64,000 nucleotides of DNA from Enterococcus rotai (GTDB taxonomy: Bacteria; Bacillota; Bacilli; Lactobacillales; Enterococcaceae). The translations under genes and the position numbers were made by a program. Positions 9,520-18,974 of the stretch are shown in pieces (position 1 is the stretch's first letter; each line of letters starts with the position of its first letter). A model generated the notes under the pieces. The model was given only the letters and a program-made list of their open reading frames with translations, did no database searches and was not told the origin of the DNA. The stretch covers positions 1,439,349-1,503,348 of the forward strand of contig NZ_CP013655.1 in the NCBI RefSeq assembly GCF_001465345.1, given 5' to 3'.

Positions 9520-9700
9520 GGTGCAAGAGTAGGTTTTTTATTATTTTTCTTAGCATTTCATTGCTTGTAAAAATACAGCTATAGTTAATTTCTTGTTTAA
9601 GCAATCCAAAATAGTTCTCCATCACAATCACAGAATTATCATAACAGATTCCTTTCCAACGCATAGATTGAAAAATGCGAAGATTCTTAAATATATCTGT
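9520..9700 (-). pseudogene. IS3-family transposase (OrfB) fragment
   Basis: Minus-strand reading gives QSMRWKGICYDNSVIVMENYFGLLKQE, a match to the IS3/IS150 OrfB signature [25 protein letters not shown]. It includes the region of the third catalytic acidic residue. There is a small insertion (VM) and no upstream catalytic core. Its downstream end stops at the ISL3 insertion site, after HHYKK. It is a dead remnant that served as ISL3 target. Confidence 0.8.
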
Positions 9701-10414
9701 ATACTGAGGTATTTGATAGATTCACTCACACTTAGAATAAGTAGCGAGTCGTTAGACGCAATCCAAACTTTAAACAATAGCTTCATTTAATTTAGCAATA
9801 ACAGCTCGTACTCTAGTTTGTTTAGAATCATTAGGAAATTAAATTTAAAGAATGAATTGAAATGCAAAAAGATTGATACGTGATTTTTTGATCGCTCTGT
9901 CTGCATAGTATTTAAATTTTGTTGTACCGTTACTATTTTTTATGAAAAAGAAAGGCCTCAAATCTTTTCCTCACAAGCTTTTGGATTACTTTCCCAACAG
10001 TTCCTTTATATGAATTATATTTATGGGAGTTACCCTGCTGTTTTATACGCTATTAAAAAAATAAATTGTAGAAAGCATATTTAACATAAAAGATTATTTT
10101 GAATTCTAATGAATAAAAACTTTGTTTTTTTTGAATGTTAAGCATTTCTGATATTTTTTTTTTTCCAAAAAATACTTTAGTTGGATAGGGTAACGAACAT
10201 AAGGTGCTATAGAATTAAGTTAAACCTAAGATAAAAAATTCTTGATGAGTACCTATAGTCATTACATATTTTATTGGTAAAGAATATAGGAAAATACTAT
10301 TGAAATTCCAAAAAGGTATAATCTTGTTTCCAAATTTTATGTGGTTTAATACTAGTCATAACCTCATAAAAAGGATACAAGTGATATATAATAATTTTTA
10401 CGGAGGAATAATGA
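9701..10414. other. AT-rich intergenic stretch after IS remnants
   Basis: About 700 bases with no convincing gene on either strand. Only short open frames without ribosome binding sites occur. Some of it may be further decayed insertion-sequence DNA, but I could not match it to a transposase. The last 15 bases carry the GGAGG (10402-10406) of the following gene. Confidence 0.5.
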
Positions 10415-11566
10415 ATGAAATTGAAATTTATGTTATCAACAGTGGTTATAATGGCTGCTATCACGGCAGGATCAGTTGTGACTACTACATCTGCTCATGC
10501 AGAAGCTATCAGTGTAAGCGCTAACAAGGAAATCTCACCAAGTATTAAAGATGCTTATGTAACAGAGAACAATGTATTGAAGCTAGTATTAGCAGAACCA
10601 CATCAAAATACTGATACAGACTTTTTATATTGTATGTATGGAGATTACAAAATGATTGGGAATTCAGTTGAAGTGAACGACAAAACGATTGCTTTTGATA
10701 TTGATCTTAATGAATTTGCAAAAAGATATCCTACTAAACAGGATAAAGAGGAAGTTACAAGTACGCTACACTTGATGCATTTTACATTTAATACAGGTGG
10801 CGCTCCTAGTACGAGAATTGACATTGAAGATAAATTTATTACAGATGCTTTAATGAATGCAGTTAATTTAAATGCGCCTAAATTGAAAGAAGCATATTTA
10901 GAACATTACAATATCTTAAGACTTAAATTAGTTAAACCTTATGAAAGTAATAATTCAGAATTATCAGTTGTTCATGGAGAAAATGAAAAGTTAGGTACTC
11001 CAGTTAAAGAAAATGGAAAAACAGTAGCTTTTGACATCAATCTTGATGAATTTGCAAAAAGCTTCCCTGATAAAAAAGATAAGGAAGAGGTTTTGAAAAC
11101 GTTGAGTCTGTTGGATAGAAGTACTTCTATTCCAAAAGAGATAGAGAAATCTAAGATTGAAAATGAATTTGTGACGGATAAATTAATGAATGCTGTTGAT
11201 CAAGGGAAGTTATTAGGCACTGGATATGTATCAAAATTTACTAATATGACTAAATTAGAGGGATACAAAAAATTTATCAAGAGTGATCCGTATGCTGATA
11301 ATACGTTAAACAAGCAAGTAACAACTAAAACTGCTGGAATGGGTGTTAAGTATAATAATAAATACAGAGATGAGTATACATTCTCTTTAACAAATCAAGA
11401 CGGCTCAGAAGTTGGTTTTGCAAGACCTGTTGCCAATATAGATGAGATGGTCATAAGACCAAATACAGATAAGTTCTTAGGTCAAGAGTATATAGTTTCA
11501 GCAACCTCTGTAGCAACTGGTGAAACAATTAAAATATTTGAATTCACTCCGTTCCTACTATTTTAA
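10415..11566 (+). CDS. Secreted protein with two internal repeats, unknown function
   Basis: 383 residues; I do not recognise the family. Residues 1-30 are a signal peptide (AAITAGSVVTTTSAHA, cleavage after AHA). Two related modules follow, about 38-125 and 150-235. They share KDAYVTENNVLKLVLAEP / KEAYLEHYNILRLKLVKP and the block AFDI(D/N)L(N/D)EFAK.(Y/F)P.K.DKEEV...L.L, then EDKFITDALMNAV / ENEFVTDKLMNAV. Residues 250-383 are different and carry YVSKFTNMTKLEGYKKF. There is no LPxTG, WxL or membrane anchor, so it should be released. The ATG at 10415 fits GGAGG at 10402-10406; the ATG four bases earlier is in another frame. The truncated start of a paralogue lies 155 bases downstream. Confidence 0.75.
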   Translation: MKLKFMLSTVVIMAAITAGSVVTTTSAHAEAISVSANKEISPSIKDAYVTENNVLKLVLAEPHQNTDTDFLYCMYGDYKMIGNSVEVNDKTIAFDIDLNEFAKRYPTKQDKEEVTSTLHLMHFTFNTGGAPSTRIDIEDKFITDALMNAVNLNAPKLKEAYLEHYNILRLKLVKPYESNNSELSVVHGENEKLGTPVKENGKTVAFDINLDEFAKSFPDKKDKEEVLKTLSLLDRSTSIPKEIEKSKIENEFVTDKLMNAVDQGKLLGTGYVSKFTNMTKLEGYKKFIKSDPYADNTLNKQVTTKTAGMGVKYNNKYRDEYTFSLTNQDGSEVGFARPVANIDEMVIRPNTDKFLGQEYIVSATSVATGETIKIFEFTPFLLF

Positions 11567-11721
11567 TTTAGGAGAATTTCAGTATTAGAATAATAAAAAC
11601 ACAAGGTCAATAAGTAGTAGAAAATAAGACTTATGCATGTTGATAAAATGTAATAAACTAGAGATATCTATAAAAAATATAATTGAATTATATATAGAAG
11701 ATTCAAATGGAGAAAACGATA

Positions 11722-11767
11722 ATGAAAATGAAACATCTACTATCAACAGTTGCGATTATGGCTGCTA
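11722..11767 (+). pseudogene. 5' end of a paralogue of the preceding secreted protein, cut by ISL3
   Basis: The first 15 codons read MKMKHLLSTVAIMAA, closely matching MKLKFMLSTVVIMAA of the gene at 10415. GGAG lies upstream with usual spacing. The similarity ends exactly where the left end of an ISL3-type element begins (11768), so a second tandem copy was interrupted and the rest of it is not seen on the far side. Confidence 0.8.
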
Positions 11768-12344
11768 GGCTCTTTGTCAACTAATGTTGGTGAAGAAAAT
11801 CCAAAGAATTAAATCGATTAGTATGATTCCTAGAGGAACTTTCCTCTAGGTTTTTTCTATTTGGTTGAAAAAGAATAGTGCCAAAACATAAAGAAATTCT
11901 CAACTTAAAATTGTAAAAGTTACGAAGCCTATAAGGTTTTCTCTTGAAAACTTTTAAATTATTACTTAAAAATTTAGCGATTCATTAAATTAAGTTGATT
12001 CTAGTTTGTTTTCAATTTTAACTTGTTCTTTTTTTATAGAAATAATCGTTTGATAGTAAACTTTAGTGTGCGGATTCGTCTATAAATAACCCATGAAATC
12101 TCGCGCAAGCTGTAGTCTATTGGACATAAATAAATCATGATAACAGGGTGTAGAACGTTTAATTTATAGTTGTGTATTTCTTCAATGATTTTCGTCAAAA
12201 GTAATGGTCAATGAAAGGATAGATAAAAAATGGATAAGATTGATTTAGGTCGATGTTGTTTTAAAAGCGATAGAGGTGTCTTTTATACTATTATACATAA
12301 AGAAGATAACAGTGGTCTCTCACTAGCATAAGGAAATATAGAGG
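11768..12344 (-). mobile_element. Decayed, internally deleted ISL3 element
   Basis: The left 150 bases match the left end of the intact ISL3 copy at 8002 almost base for base, including the terminal repeat GGCTCTTTGTCAACTAATG. The right end (about 12260-12344) matches the right end of the intact copy with many changes. About 900 bases of transposase gene are missing and no long frame survives. No target duplication is evident, as expected for an old copy. Confidence 0.85.
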
Positions 12345-12498
12345 CGGTTTTTATGGTCAATTATAATGTAATACTATTGACAAAGATTTTTTTGAAATAT
12401 ACAAAGAAAAATTAGGTGGACATACTATGTTCTAAAAAGTTATTGATTAGCTTATTTGTATAAAATATATGTATTCTAAGTATAATCTAAATAAAAGA

Positions 12499-12540
12499 CA
12501 AACTACTAAAGTGGAAGGAATAGAATACTTCAATAGTTTG
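12499..12540 (-). terminator. Probable terminator of the PI-PLC gene
   Basis: Two 14-base arms (12499-12512 and 12527-12540) pair with two mismatches. On the minus strand the stem is followed by TCTTTTATTT. It lies about 50 bases after the stop of the PI-PLC gene. Confidence 0.55.
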
Positions 12541-12592
12541 CCTAAATAGGTAGTTTCATGCTGTAAAAAAGAATTGTTCCTTTTTACTAGTA

Positions 12593-14089
12593 TTAATTAT
12601 TTACATTTAAAGCAAATCGTTGAGCACTCCCATGTTCATATGGATGTCGTTCATTTACTTTTACTCTTGTACCATTTGTTTGCCCCAAATTGTGTACATC
12701 TAGAACTTTATTAGAATCTTTTTTATTTTTAAATATATACATGTTAGTACCCGAACGTTCTAGTATCCAATAATGTTCTTCCTTATACTCATTAGGATGA
12801 CCAAAGACTTTATCAGAATTACCAACATTATTCCAAGCCATAATGATGTTATTTCCATCTTTGTTGAAAATTTGATATGCCTGTTTATTGTAGTCATATT
12901 TGAACTCGAATTTTTGATTATTATCGTCATTGCTTTCCCAGATAACAGCATCTCTACCTTTAGAAATGAATTGTATAGCTTTGTAATTAGCACTAGTTGA
13001 ATGAATGCTATAAATACCATCTGGAATTCTATCTTCTTTGGAGTGACGAGTATTTAACCCAATGACATTGTTAATTAACCCGCTGCCAGGAAAGTCTGCA
13101 AGAATAACTCCGACACTAAAAAAGGTATTATTCTTAACGTTATTATTTCTAATAAGGTCAGTAGTAAGCACATTTGTTCCTTCAAAAGCGATTGTTGCAA
13201 TACCCATAAACCAGTCTACTCGAGGGAAATCAGGATACGAATCCTTCCAACCGGGATGGGTCAATCCAGTGGCTAACCTTGGTGCTGAAGTTCCTCTGCT
13301 ACTATGTCCGCTGGCTACAAAGTAAGGAAACGAGCCACCACTGCCGCTTAGATAATTTATATACTTGTTTTCGTTGTGAGAATTATTGTTTGCCTTGTAT
13401 AGTTGTCTCTTTACTGGTTCCCATTTGTAGTCGTGTAAATCCCAATTTGTGCTTAAGTTATGATTATCTTGAATATCAAACTCCGAGTTATAATGTATTC
13501 CCATCGAACTTCCAGCGAAGTTTCTGATAATGACTATTTTTCCTCTCATTTCCTGCATACTTGGATTCGTTCTGTTACTACCTTGATAAATGTAAGGGGC
13601 GTTATTTGGAGCGTCTAAGTAACTATTTAGAATTTTTATAAATTCCTGATCTGAAGATGTACTGTGTTCTTGCTTAATTCTCATAAAGATTACTTCACTA
13701 GGATTTTTTTTCAAAAAATCTACAGACCCATTCATCACGTCACCAAACATAGAATTCAGGAATATTGGTCCATGGTGCATAGCCAGCTTTCCACTGGTAA
13801 CTCTTGCTCTAATATCTAAAAATCGAATCCCTGAGTTTAGTTGTTCACTTAAGCTTTTTACTTGATTTCTTGCAGTATCCCCACCAGGCCCATTAGACAT
13901 TGTATTGTGTGTTCCAGGAATGGACAAGTCTGAAAGTTTTATATCATCACGAATAGCATCCATCCATTTTGAGTTTTGAAATTCTACGCCACTATCATCA
14001 GAATAACCTGAGTGTCGATGTGCGTTTACAGTGTTAGGTGAAAGTAACATTGATAATAAGATTGAGCTAACCAAAATCATTTTTTTCAT
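12593..14089 (-). CDS. Secreted phosphatidylinositol-specific phospholipase C with ricin-type lectin tail
   Basis: 498 residues. Residues 1-23 are a signal peptide ending VNA. The PI-PLC X domain (about 40-330) has the first catalytic histidine in SIPGTHNTM (H61) and the second in LAMHHGP (H105/H106), with FLDIRARV between them as in the Bacillus and Listeria enzymes. Such enzymes cleave phosphatidylinositol and GPI anchors of host cells. Residues about 355-498 form a ricin B-type beta-trefoil (GIYSIHS, QKFEFKYD, SNKVLDVHN, AQRFAL), suggesting carbohydrate binding. It is longer than the usual 300-330-residue enzyme because of this lectin. AAAAGGA precedes the ATG. The gene is monocistronic and surrounded by AT-rich, IS-scarred DNA, consistent with acquisition. 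Confidence 0.9.
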   Translation of the reverse strand: MKKMILVSSILLSMLLSPNTVNAHRHSGYSDDSGVEFQNSKWMDAIRDDIKLSDLSIPGTHNTMSNGPGGDTARNQVKSLSEQLNSGIRFLDIRARVTSGKLAMHHGPIFLNSMFGDVMNGSVDFLKKNPSEVIFMRIKQEHSTSSDQEFIKILNSYLDAPNNAPYIYQGSNRTNPSMQEMRGKIVIIRNFAGSSMGIHYNSEFDIQDNHNLSTNWDLHDYKWEPVKRQLYKANNNSHNENKYINYLSGSGGSFPYFVASGHSSRGTSAPRLATGLTHPGWKDSYPDFPRVDWFMGIATIAFEGTNVLTTDLIRNNNVKNNTFFSVGVILADFPGSGLINNVIGLNTRHSKEDRIPDGIYSIHSTSANYKAIQFISKGRDAVIWESNDDNNQKFEFKYDYNKQAYQIFNKDGNNIIMAWNNVGNSDKVFGHPNEYKEEHYWILERSGTNMYIFKNKKDSNKVLDVHNLGQTNGTRVKVNERHPYEHGSAQRFALNVNN

Positions 14090-14901
14090 TGAAATTCACG
14101 TCCTTTTAAGTAATTATTTATAAATGCTTTACAAATGACATGTTTGAGCAATTCAATAGCTGTGCCCTCTATACTTGTATTTATGAGAGTATGCTTCGAT
14201 TTTATAGTATAGTAAATTCAATATCTATTTTTCTAGATGGGTTCGCTAAAAAAAAGAATGCGCTAACATTTTGTTTTATTAAAAAATTCATACCTCCTAT
14301 TCTATGCAAACTCTATTGTTTAATAATAAAGGATTAGAGTTACTATCAGTCAATAGTTTATAACTTTTCAAGTAAATTATATGTTTATCTGTTTACTAAT
14401 ACTTAATCTAATGGGCAGTTCTAAAAGTAGCATATATGATAAAAATAGCCGTTTGATATTGTAATAAAAAGGTGCTTTTTCGAGTTTATAATTAAGTTGG
14501 GTAACAACAGTAATCAAATTACGTGTAAGATATTAAGTTTAAGTAGATTAGTTAGGTTAATTGATTCCCTAAAAAATAGAAAAAGAAATAATCGATCGAA
14601 AGTCATGGTAATATTGTAAAAAACTAACTAAAATATTTGAGAATAAATACATAAATTAGACTTCAATTAATTTACTCATAATAAATAAGGAATCGCACTT
14701 GGTAATTCGTTTGGCTACAAGATACGATCAAATTTCATAAAAACAGACAGAGACTGGACACTTATTAAGAAATAAAAACAGAAGAAAAAGAATAAATCAT
14801 GGCCTATACCTAAATATGTTACAAAAATAAATAGTATAACCTTATTAAATTACTTCTCAAATCTATGTTTTCTATCTCTGCAATTGATCAGACCCTTTAG
14901 T
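14090..14901. other. Gene-poor AT-rich intergenic region
   Basis: About 800 bases between the divergent PI-PLC and copA genes. A 65-codon open frame near 14140-14337 has no ribosome binding site and no recognisable sequence, so I do not call it. No convincing RNA, repeat or transposase fragment was seen. Confidence 0.5.
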
Positions 14902-14930
14902 TTGACAAATAAATCGGTTTATCTTATTAT
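14902..14930 (+). promoter_or_regulatory. copA promoter
   Basis: A consensus TTGACA (14902-14907), a 17-base spacer and TATTAT (14925-14930) form a near-ideal sigma-A promoter. It starts transcription a few bases before the cop-box-like palindrome and about 75 bases before the copA start codon. Confidence 0.8.
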
Positions 14931-14946
14931 GAAGAAGAAATATATC

Positions 14947-14962
14947 GACTACAATTATAGTC
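14947..14962 (+). promoter_or_regulatory. cop-box-like operator (CopY-type)
   Basis: GACTACAATTATAGTC agrees with the CopY operator pattern RNYKACANNTGTARNY at all but one fixed position (TATA for TGTA). It sits just downstream of the copA -10 element, where bound repressor would block transcription. No copY gene is in the window, so the repressor must be encoded elsewhere. Confidence 0.65.
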
Positions 14963-15010
14963 GTTTGGTTATATTTATAAAATTAAACAAATAAAAGGAG
15001 ATGGAGAAAA

Positions 15011-17476
15011 ATGGAAGTAAAAACATTTGATATAGAAGGGATGACGTGTGCTTCATGTGCGCAAACAGTCGAAAAAGCGACTGCGAAACTAAACGGCGTG
15101 TCAAAGGCCACTGTCAACCTAGCAACCGAGAAACTAAATATTGAATACGATGAAAATAAACTATCAGAAAGCGATATTCAAAAAGCGGTATCAGATGCAG
15201 GCTATGAAGCTTTAAGTAATGTCCAACAACGAACATTCGATATAGAAGGAATGACATGTGCTTCATGTGCCCAAACAATCGAAAAAGCAACCAACAAACT
15301 AACGGGTGTCTCAAAAGCCTCAGTCAACCTAGCGACAGAAAAAATGGTCGTTGACTTTGATCCATCAGTAATAAACGTTTCTGATATTACCAAAGCGGTA
15401 TCAGATGCAGGCTATGAGGCAATCGAGCAAATAGATTCTGCAGATACTGTGGATAAAGACCGTGAGAAAAAACAAAAACATATCAAAGAAATGTGGCAAC
15501 GTTTTTGGATGTCAGCAGTCTTTACGGTTCCATTATTATATGTCGCAATGGGTCACATGGTAGGTCTGCCATTACCAGCAATAATCGATCCCATGATGCA
15601 TCCAGAAACATTTGCCATGGTTCAATTGATTTTAACGATTCCTGTATTATATTTAGGTAGAAGCTTCTTTACAGTTGGGTTTAAAGCTTTATTTAAAGGA
15701 CATCCTAATATGGATTCGTTAGTTGCTTTAGGAACTAGTGCAGCTGTAGCGTACAGTTTATACGGGACTGCTATGATTTTTGCTGGCGATCCGCAATTCA
15801 CAATGGCGTTATATTACGAATCAGCTGGCGTGATTTTAACATTGATCACATTAGGGAAATACTTTGAAGCTGTTTCAAAAGGAAAAACATCAGAAGCAAT
15901 CAAAAAATTAATGGGCTTGGCACCAAAAAATGCCCGTGTTTTCCGTAATGGTCAAGAAATGGAAATTCCAGTAGACAGTGTTCAGTTAGATGATACGATC
16001 ATTGTTCGTCCAGGAGAAAAAATTCCAGTAGATGGCGTTGTGATAGAAGGATCATCCGCAATCGATGAATCGATGTTAACAGGGGAAAGTATGCCAGTTG
16101 AGAAAAAAATCGGTGATAATGTTATCGGTGCAAGTATCAACAAAAATGGTAGCTTCCGTTTTAAAGCAACTAAAGTCGGCAAAGATACAGCATTGTCTCA
16201 AATCATCAAATTAGTTGAAGATGCGCAAGGCTCAAAAGCACCGATCGCAAAAATGGCGGATAAAATTTCTGGTGTTTTCGTACCAATTGTAATGGTTTTA
16301 TCTGTCTTGGCTGGTTTGGCTTGGTATTTCTTAGGACAAGAATCATGGGTATTTGCATTGACGATCACGATTTCCGTTTTAGTTATAGCTTGTCCATGTG
16401 CGTTAGGCTTAGCGACACCGACAGCGATCATGGTGGGAACCGGAAAAGGCGCTGAAAATGGCGTATTGATCAAAAGTGGAGATGCACTTGAAACGACTCA
16501 TAAAATCCAAACAATCGTTTTTGATAAAACAGGAACAATTACAGAAGGCAAACCAAAAGTAACAGATATCGTGACAGAAAATGATATGAGTCGTGATGAA
16601 TTATTAAGACTAGCAGCTTCAGCTGAAAAAGGGTCAGAACATCCTTTAGGTGAAGCAATCGTAAATGGTGCAGAAGAAAAAAATCTAGCTTTTGCCAAAA
16701 CAGAAGATTTTGCAGCAATTCCAGGTCATGGGATCGAAGTGACGATAGAAGGCAGCCGCTTATTGTTAGGAAACAAAAAACTGATGGATGACCGCGGTAT
16801 TTCTCTAGGGAATTTAGGAGTTACCTCCGATCAATTAGCAGAGCAAGGAAAAACACCAATGTATATTGCCAAAGACGGTAAGATTGCTGGAATTATCGCA
16901 GTAGCAGATACAATCAAACCAAACAGTATCCCAGCAATCAAAAAACTGCATCAAATGGGTATTGAAGTGGCGATGATTACAGGGGATAATAAACGAACAG
17001 CTCAAGCGATTGCTAAGCAAGTTGGCATCGACCGTGTGCTAAGTGAAGTTTTACCGGAAGATAAAGCCAACGAAGTGATGAAACTTCAAAAAGAAGGCAA
17101 AAAAGTTGCCATGGTTGGAGATGGAATCAACGATGCTCCAGCTTTAGCGCAAGCGGATATCGGGATCGCAATTGGTTCTGGTACAGATGTTGCCATGGAA
17201 TCAGCGGATATCGTCTTGATGCGCAGTGATTTGATGGATGTACCGACAGCGGTAGAATTGAGTAAAGCCACAATCAAAAACATCAAAGAAAACCTATTTT
17301 GGGCTTTTGCTTATAATACATTAGGTATTCCGGTAGCGATGGGTGTACTGTATCTATTTGGTGGACCATTGTTGAATCCGATGATCGCAGGGGCTGCAAT
17401 GAGTTTTAGCTCAGTATCTGTATTGTTGAATGCGTTGAGATTGAAAGGGTTTAAGCCTTCAGTGTTGAAAAAATAA
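15011..17476 (+). CDS. copA: Copper-exporting P1B-type ATPase
   Basis: 821 residues. Two N-terminal heavy-metal-associated domains each carry GMTCASC (cysteines 13/16 and 83/86). The membrane ion site CPC is at 461-463. The phosphorylation motif DKTGT starts at D505, followed by the SEHPLGEAI nucleotide-binding histidine, TGDN, and the [10 protein letters not shown] hinge. Domain order, length and CPC identify a Cu(I) exporter of the CopA class. A GGAG ribosome site precedes the ATG. Unlike the copYZAB operons of other enterococci, it is alone: no copY, copZ or second ATPase adjoins it. Copper derepression is inferred from the cop-box-like site in its leader. Confidence 0.93.
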   Translation: MEVKTFDIEGMTCASCAQTVEKATAKLNGVSKATVNLATEKLNIEYDENKLSESDIQKAVSDAGYEALSNVQQRTFDIEGMTCASCAQTIEKATNKLTGVSKASVNLATEKMVVDFDPSVINVSDITKAVSDAGYEAIEQIDSADTVDKDREKKQKHIKEMWQRFWMSAVFTVPLLYVAMGHMVGLPLPAIIDPMMHPETFAMVQLILTIPVLYLGRSFFTVGFKALFKGHPNMDSLVALGTSAAVAYSLYGTAMIFAGDPQFTMALYYESAGVILTLITLGKYFEAVSKGKTSEAIKKLMGLAPKNARVFRNGQEMEIPVDSVQLDDTIIVRPGEKIPVDGVVIEGSSAIDESMLTGESMPVEKKIGDNVIGASINKNGSFRFKATKVGKDTALSQIIKLVEDAQGSKAPIAKMADKISGVFVPIVMVLSVLAGLAWYFLGQESWVFALTITISVLVIACPCALGLATPTAIMVGTGKGAENGVLIKSGDALETTHKIQTIVFDKTGTITEGKPKVTDIVTENDMSRDELLRLAASAEKGSEHPLGEAIVNGAEEKNLAFAKTEDFAAIPGHGIEVTIEGSRLLLGNKKLMDDRGISLGNLGVTSDQLAEQGKTPMYIAKDGKIAGIIAVADTIKPNSIPAIKKLHQMGIEVAMITGDNKRTAQAIAKQVGIDRVLSEVLPEDKANEVMKLQKEGKKVAMVGDGINDAPALAQADIGIAIGSGTDVAMESADIVLMRSDLMDVPTAVELSKATIKNIKENLFWAFAYNTLGIPVAMGVLYLFGGPLLNPMIAGAAMSFSSVSVLLNALRLKGFKPSVLKK

Positions 17477-17496
17477 AAAAAGAAACGTTAGTAAAT

Positions 17497-17665
17497 TGAC
17501 TTAAATGTGTATGAAATCGCCACTATCTTGCCTTAGCCGAGGGAAAGATAGTGGTCTTTTTATTTCTGGATTAAAAGGATTAAAAACTTAATTACCTCTA
17601 TAATGTAGCGAGTGCTAAAGACATATCTTTATGGCAGCAACTGCTTTTTCAAAGCTTTAGCCATA
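17497..17665. repeat. Decayed copy of the type I toxin-antitoxin-like element at 48.6 kb
   Basis: This stretch shares both ends with 48640-48920: TTGACT...TGTAT..AATCGCCACTATCTT on one side, and on the other the block AAAGACATATCTTTATGGCA(G/T)CAACT..TTTTTCA.AGCTT(T/C)AGCC. The middle, where the other copy encodes a small hydrophobic peptide on the minus strand, is missing or scrambled here. Its hairpin also serves as the copA terminator. Confidence 0.7.
17520..17565 (+). terminator. Terminator after copA
   Basis: Arms CCACTATCTT (17520-17529) and AAGATAGTGG (17545-17554) pair perfectly and are followed by TCTTTTTATTT. Confidence 0.85.
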
Positions 17666-17666
17666 C

Positions 17667-18965
17667 TCAACATATTTTTTTAGCAACTCGTGTCATACCG
17701 TAATAATCAGTACAAATAATTTTTTGAAAGGTGTCTTTTTTTTGATGAATAAAAACAAGTGTTTCATTTATTTTTTCTGTTTTGAATACAGATTTCTTGT
17801 TATCTGAATGGAAGTGTTTAAGTTTGAGTTTGTACGGAACATCGTATAATTTAGGCACGATAAGAAACAAGTCCTCATCTGCGACTATCTCAAAAGAGGA
17901 AAAATTTTCTATTTCATAAAGTCCAACAAATTGCTCCAATAAAACAGGAAATGTTGGTTGTATACGAGGTAGTGTGGCATTAAACGAACTATCAAATTTC
18001 AATTGACCAATCTCTTTAGTGATGACACTCACGGGGATTAAGTCAAGATTGCTTAAAAAAATAACCGTGAATTCATCTGTTTCAAACTGTTTAATCGAAT
18101 TAACAAAACCACTGATATCACCAAAATGCTGTCGGCACAGCTGTCCGTTGATTTTAGTAATATCCCAACCGCAAGCATAGCTTCCCTGATTGATGGTGAA
18201 CATTAATTTGGTTAAGTCTTTCGAAATGAGTTCATGCCTTCTAAGTGCTTGATCCCAAAGGTATAAATCTTTTGTCGTGGAATAAAGGCCATACGCTCCT
18301 AGTGGAAATGAATTGTTCGTTTGAGGAGTATTTATTTCTTTTTCCCAGTAACTATAACTTGAGGCTAAGTTTGAGATGATATCTACTTCATTCACGCATC
18401 CAGTATTGGTCATATTTAGCGGTGTAAAAATATGTTCTTGTAAAAACTGAGCATATGAACGTCCAGAGACCACCTCGACTATTTTTGTTAAAACTAAATA
18501 CCCAGAGTTAGAATAAGCAAATTGACTGCCTGGTTCAAATTCTAATGGCAAATTCTTGAATAAATCCAACATATCATCAAGCGTCCAGCTAAGTCGCATC
18601 GTTGTTTCCCAAAAATCTTCAAGTGAAGCGAAGTCAGGTATCCCAGAGGTACAAGTCATGCAATGGTAAATAGTTATCTTATCTCCATTTGGACTATTAT
18701 CTAGGTATGTGTTGATAGAGTCATCAATGGATAAATAGCCTTTCTGGTGTAAAAGCAACACTGCCATGGAGGTAAAAGCTTTTGTCAATGAACCTATTTG
18801 ATATTTTGTGTCAAAGGTGTTCGCAATATTGAACTCAATAGAAGCCAGTCCAAAACTTTGTTCTAAAAGAATGCCTGTTTTATCAGCAATAAGCAGATTC
18901 CCTTGCAAATAACCTTGTTGGTCATAGGTATTTATGTAGCTTTCTAATTTTGCTTTAAAACTCAT
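17667..18965 (-). CDS. Serine hydrolase, beta-lactamase/class C PBP fold
   Basis: 432 residues. The active-site SxxK is SLTK (S59-K62) and the second motif is YSNSGY around residue 163, as in class C beta-lactamases, DD-carboxypeptidases and related esterases (Beta-lactamase / PF00144 family). Residues beyond about 330 form an extra beta-rich tail common in such proteins. There is no signal peptide, so it is probably cytoplasmic and more likely an esterase or peptidase than a cell-wall enzyme. It lies 9 bases after another member of the family on the same strand, and the two are likely co-transcribed. The substrate is unknown. Confidence 0.82.
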   Translation of the reverse strand: MSFKAKLESYINTYDQQGYLQGNLLIADKTGILLEQSFGLASIEFNIANTFDTKYQIGSLTKAFTSMAVLLLHQKGYLSIDDSINTYLDNSPNGDKITIYHCMTCTSGIPDFASLEDFWETTMRLSWTLDDMLDLFKNLPLEFEPGSQFAYSNSGYLVLTKIVEVVSGRSYAQFLQEHIFTPLNMTNTGCVNEVDIISNLASSYSYWEKEINTPQTNNSFPLGAYGLYSTTKDLYLWDQALRRHELISKDLTKLMFTINQGSYACGWDITKINGQLCRQHFGDISGFVNSIKQFETDEFTVIFLSNLDLIPVSVITKEIGQLKFDSSFNATLPRIQPTFPVLLEQFVGLYEIENFSSFEIVADEDLFLIVPKLYDVPYKLKLKHFHSDNKKSVFKTEKINETLVFIHQKKDTFQKIICTDYYGMTRVAKKIC

Positions 18966-18974
18966 AGTGTTTCC

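Noticed and set aside
10300-10524. 74-codon frame overlapping the start of the secreted two-repeat protein
   Set aside because: Different frame from the gene with the good ribosome site and signal peptide.
14140-14337. 65-codon frame between PI-PLC and copA
   Set aside because: No ribosome site, no recognisable sequence, composition of random AT-rich DNA.
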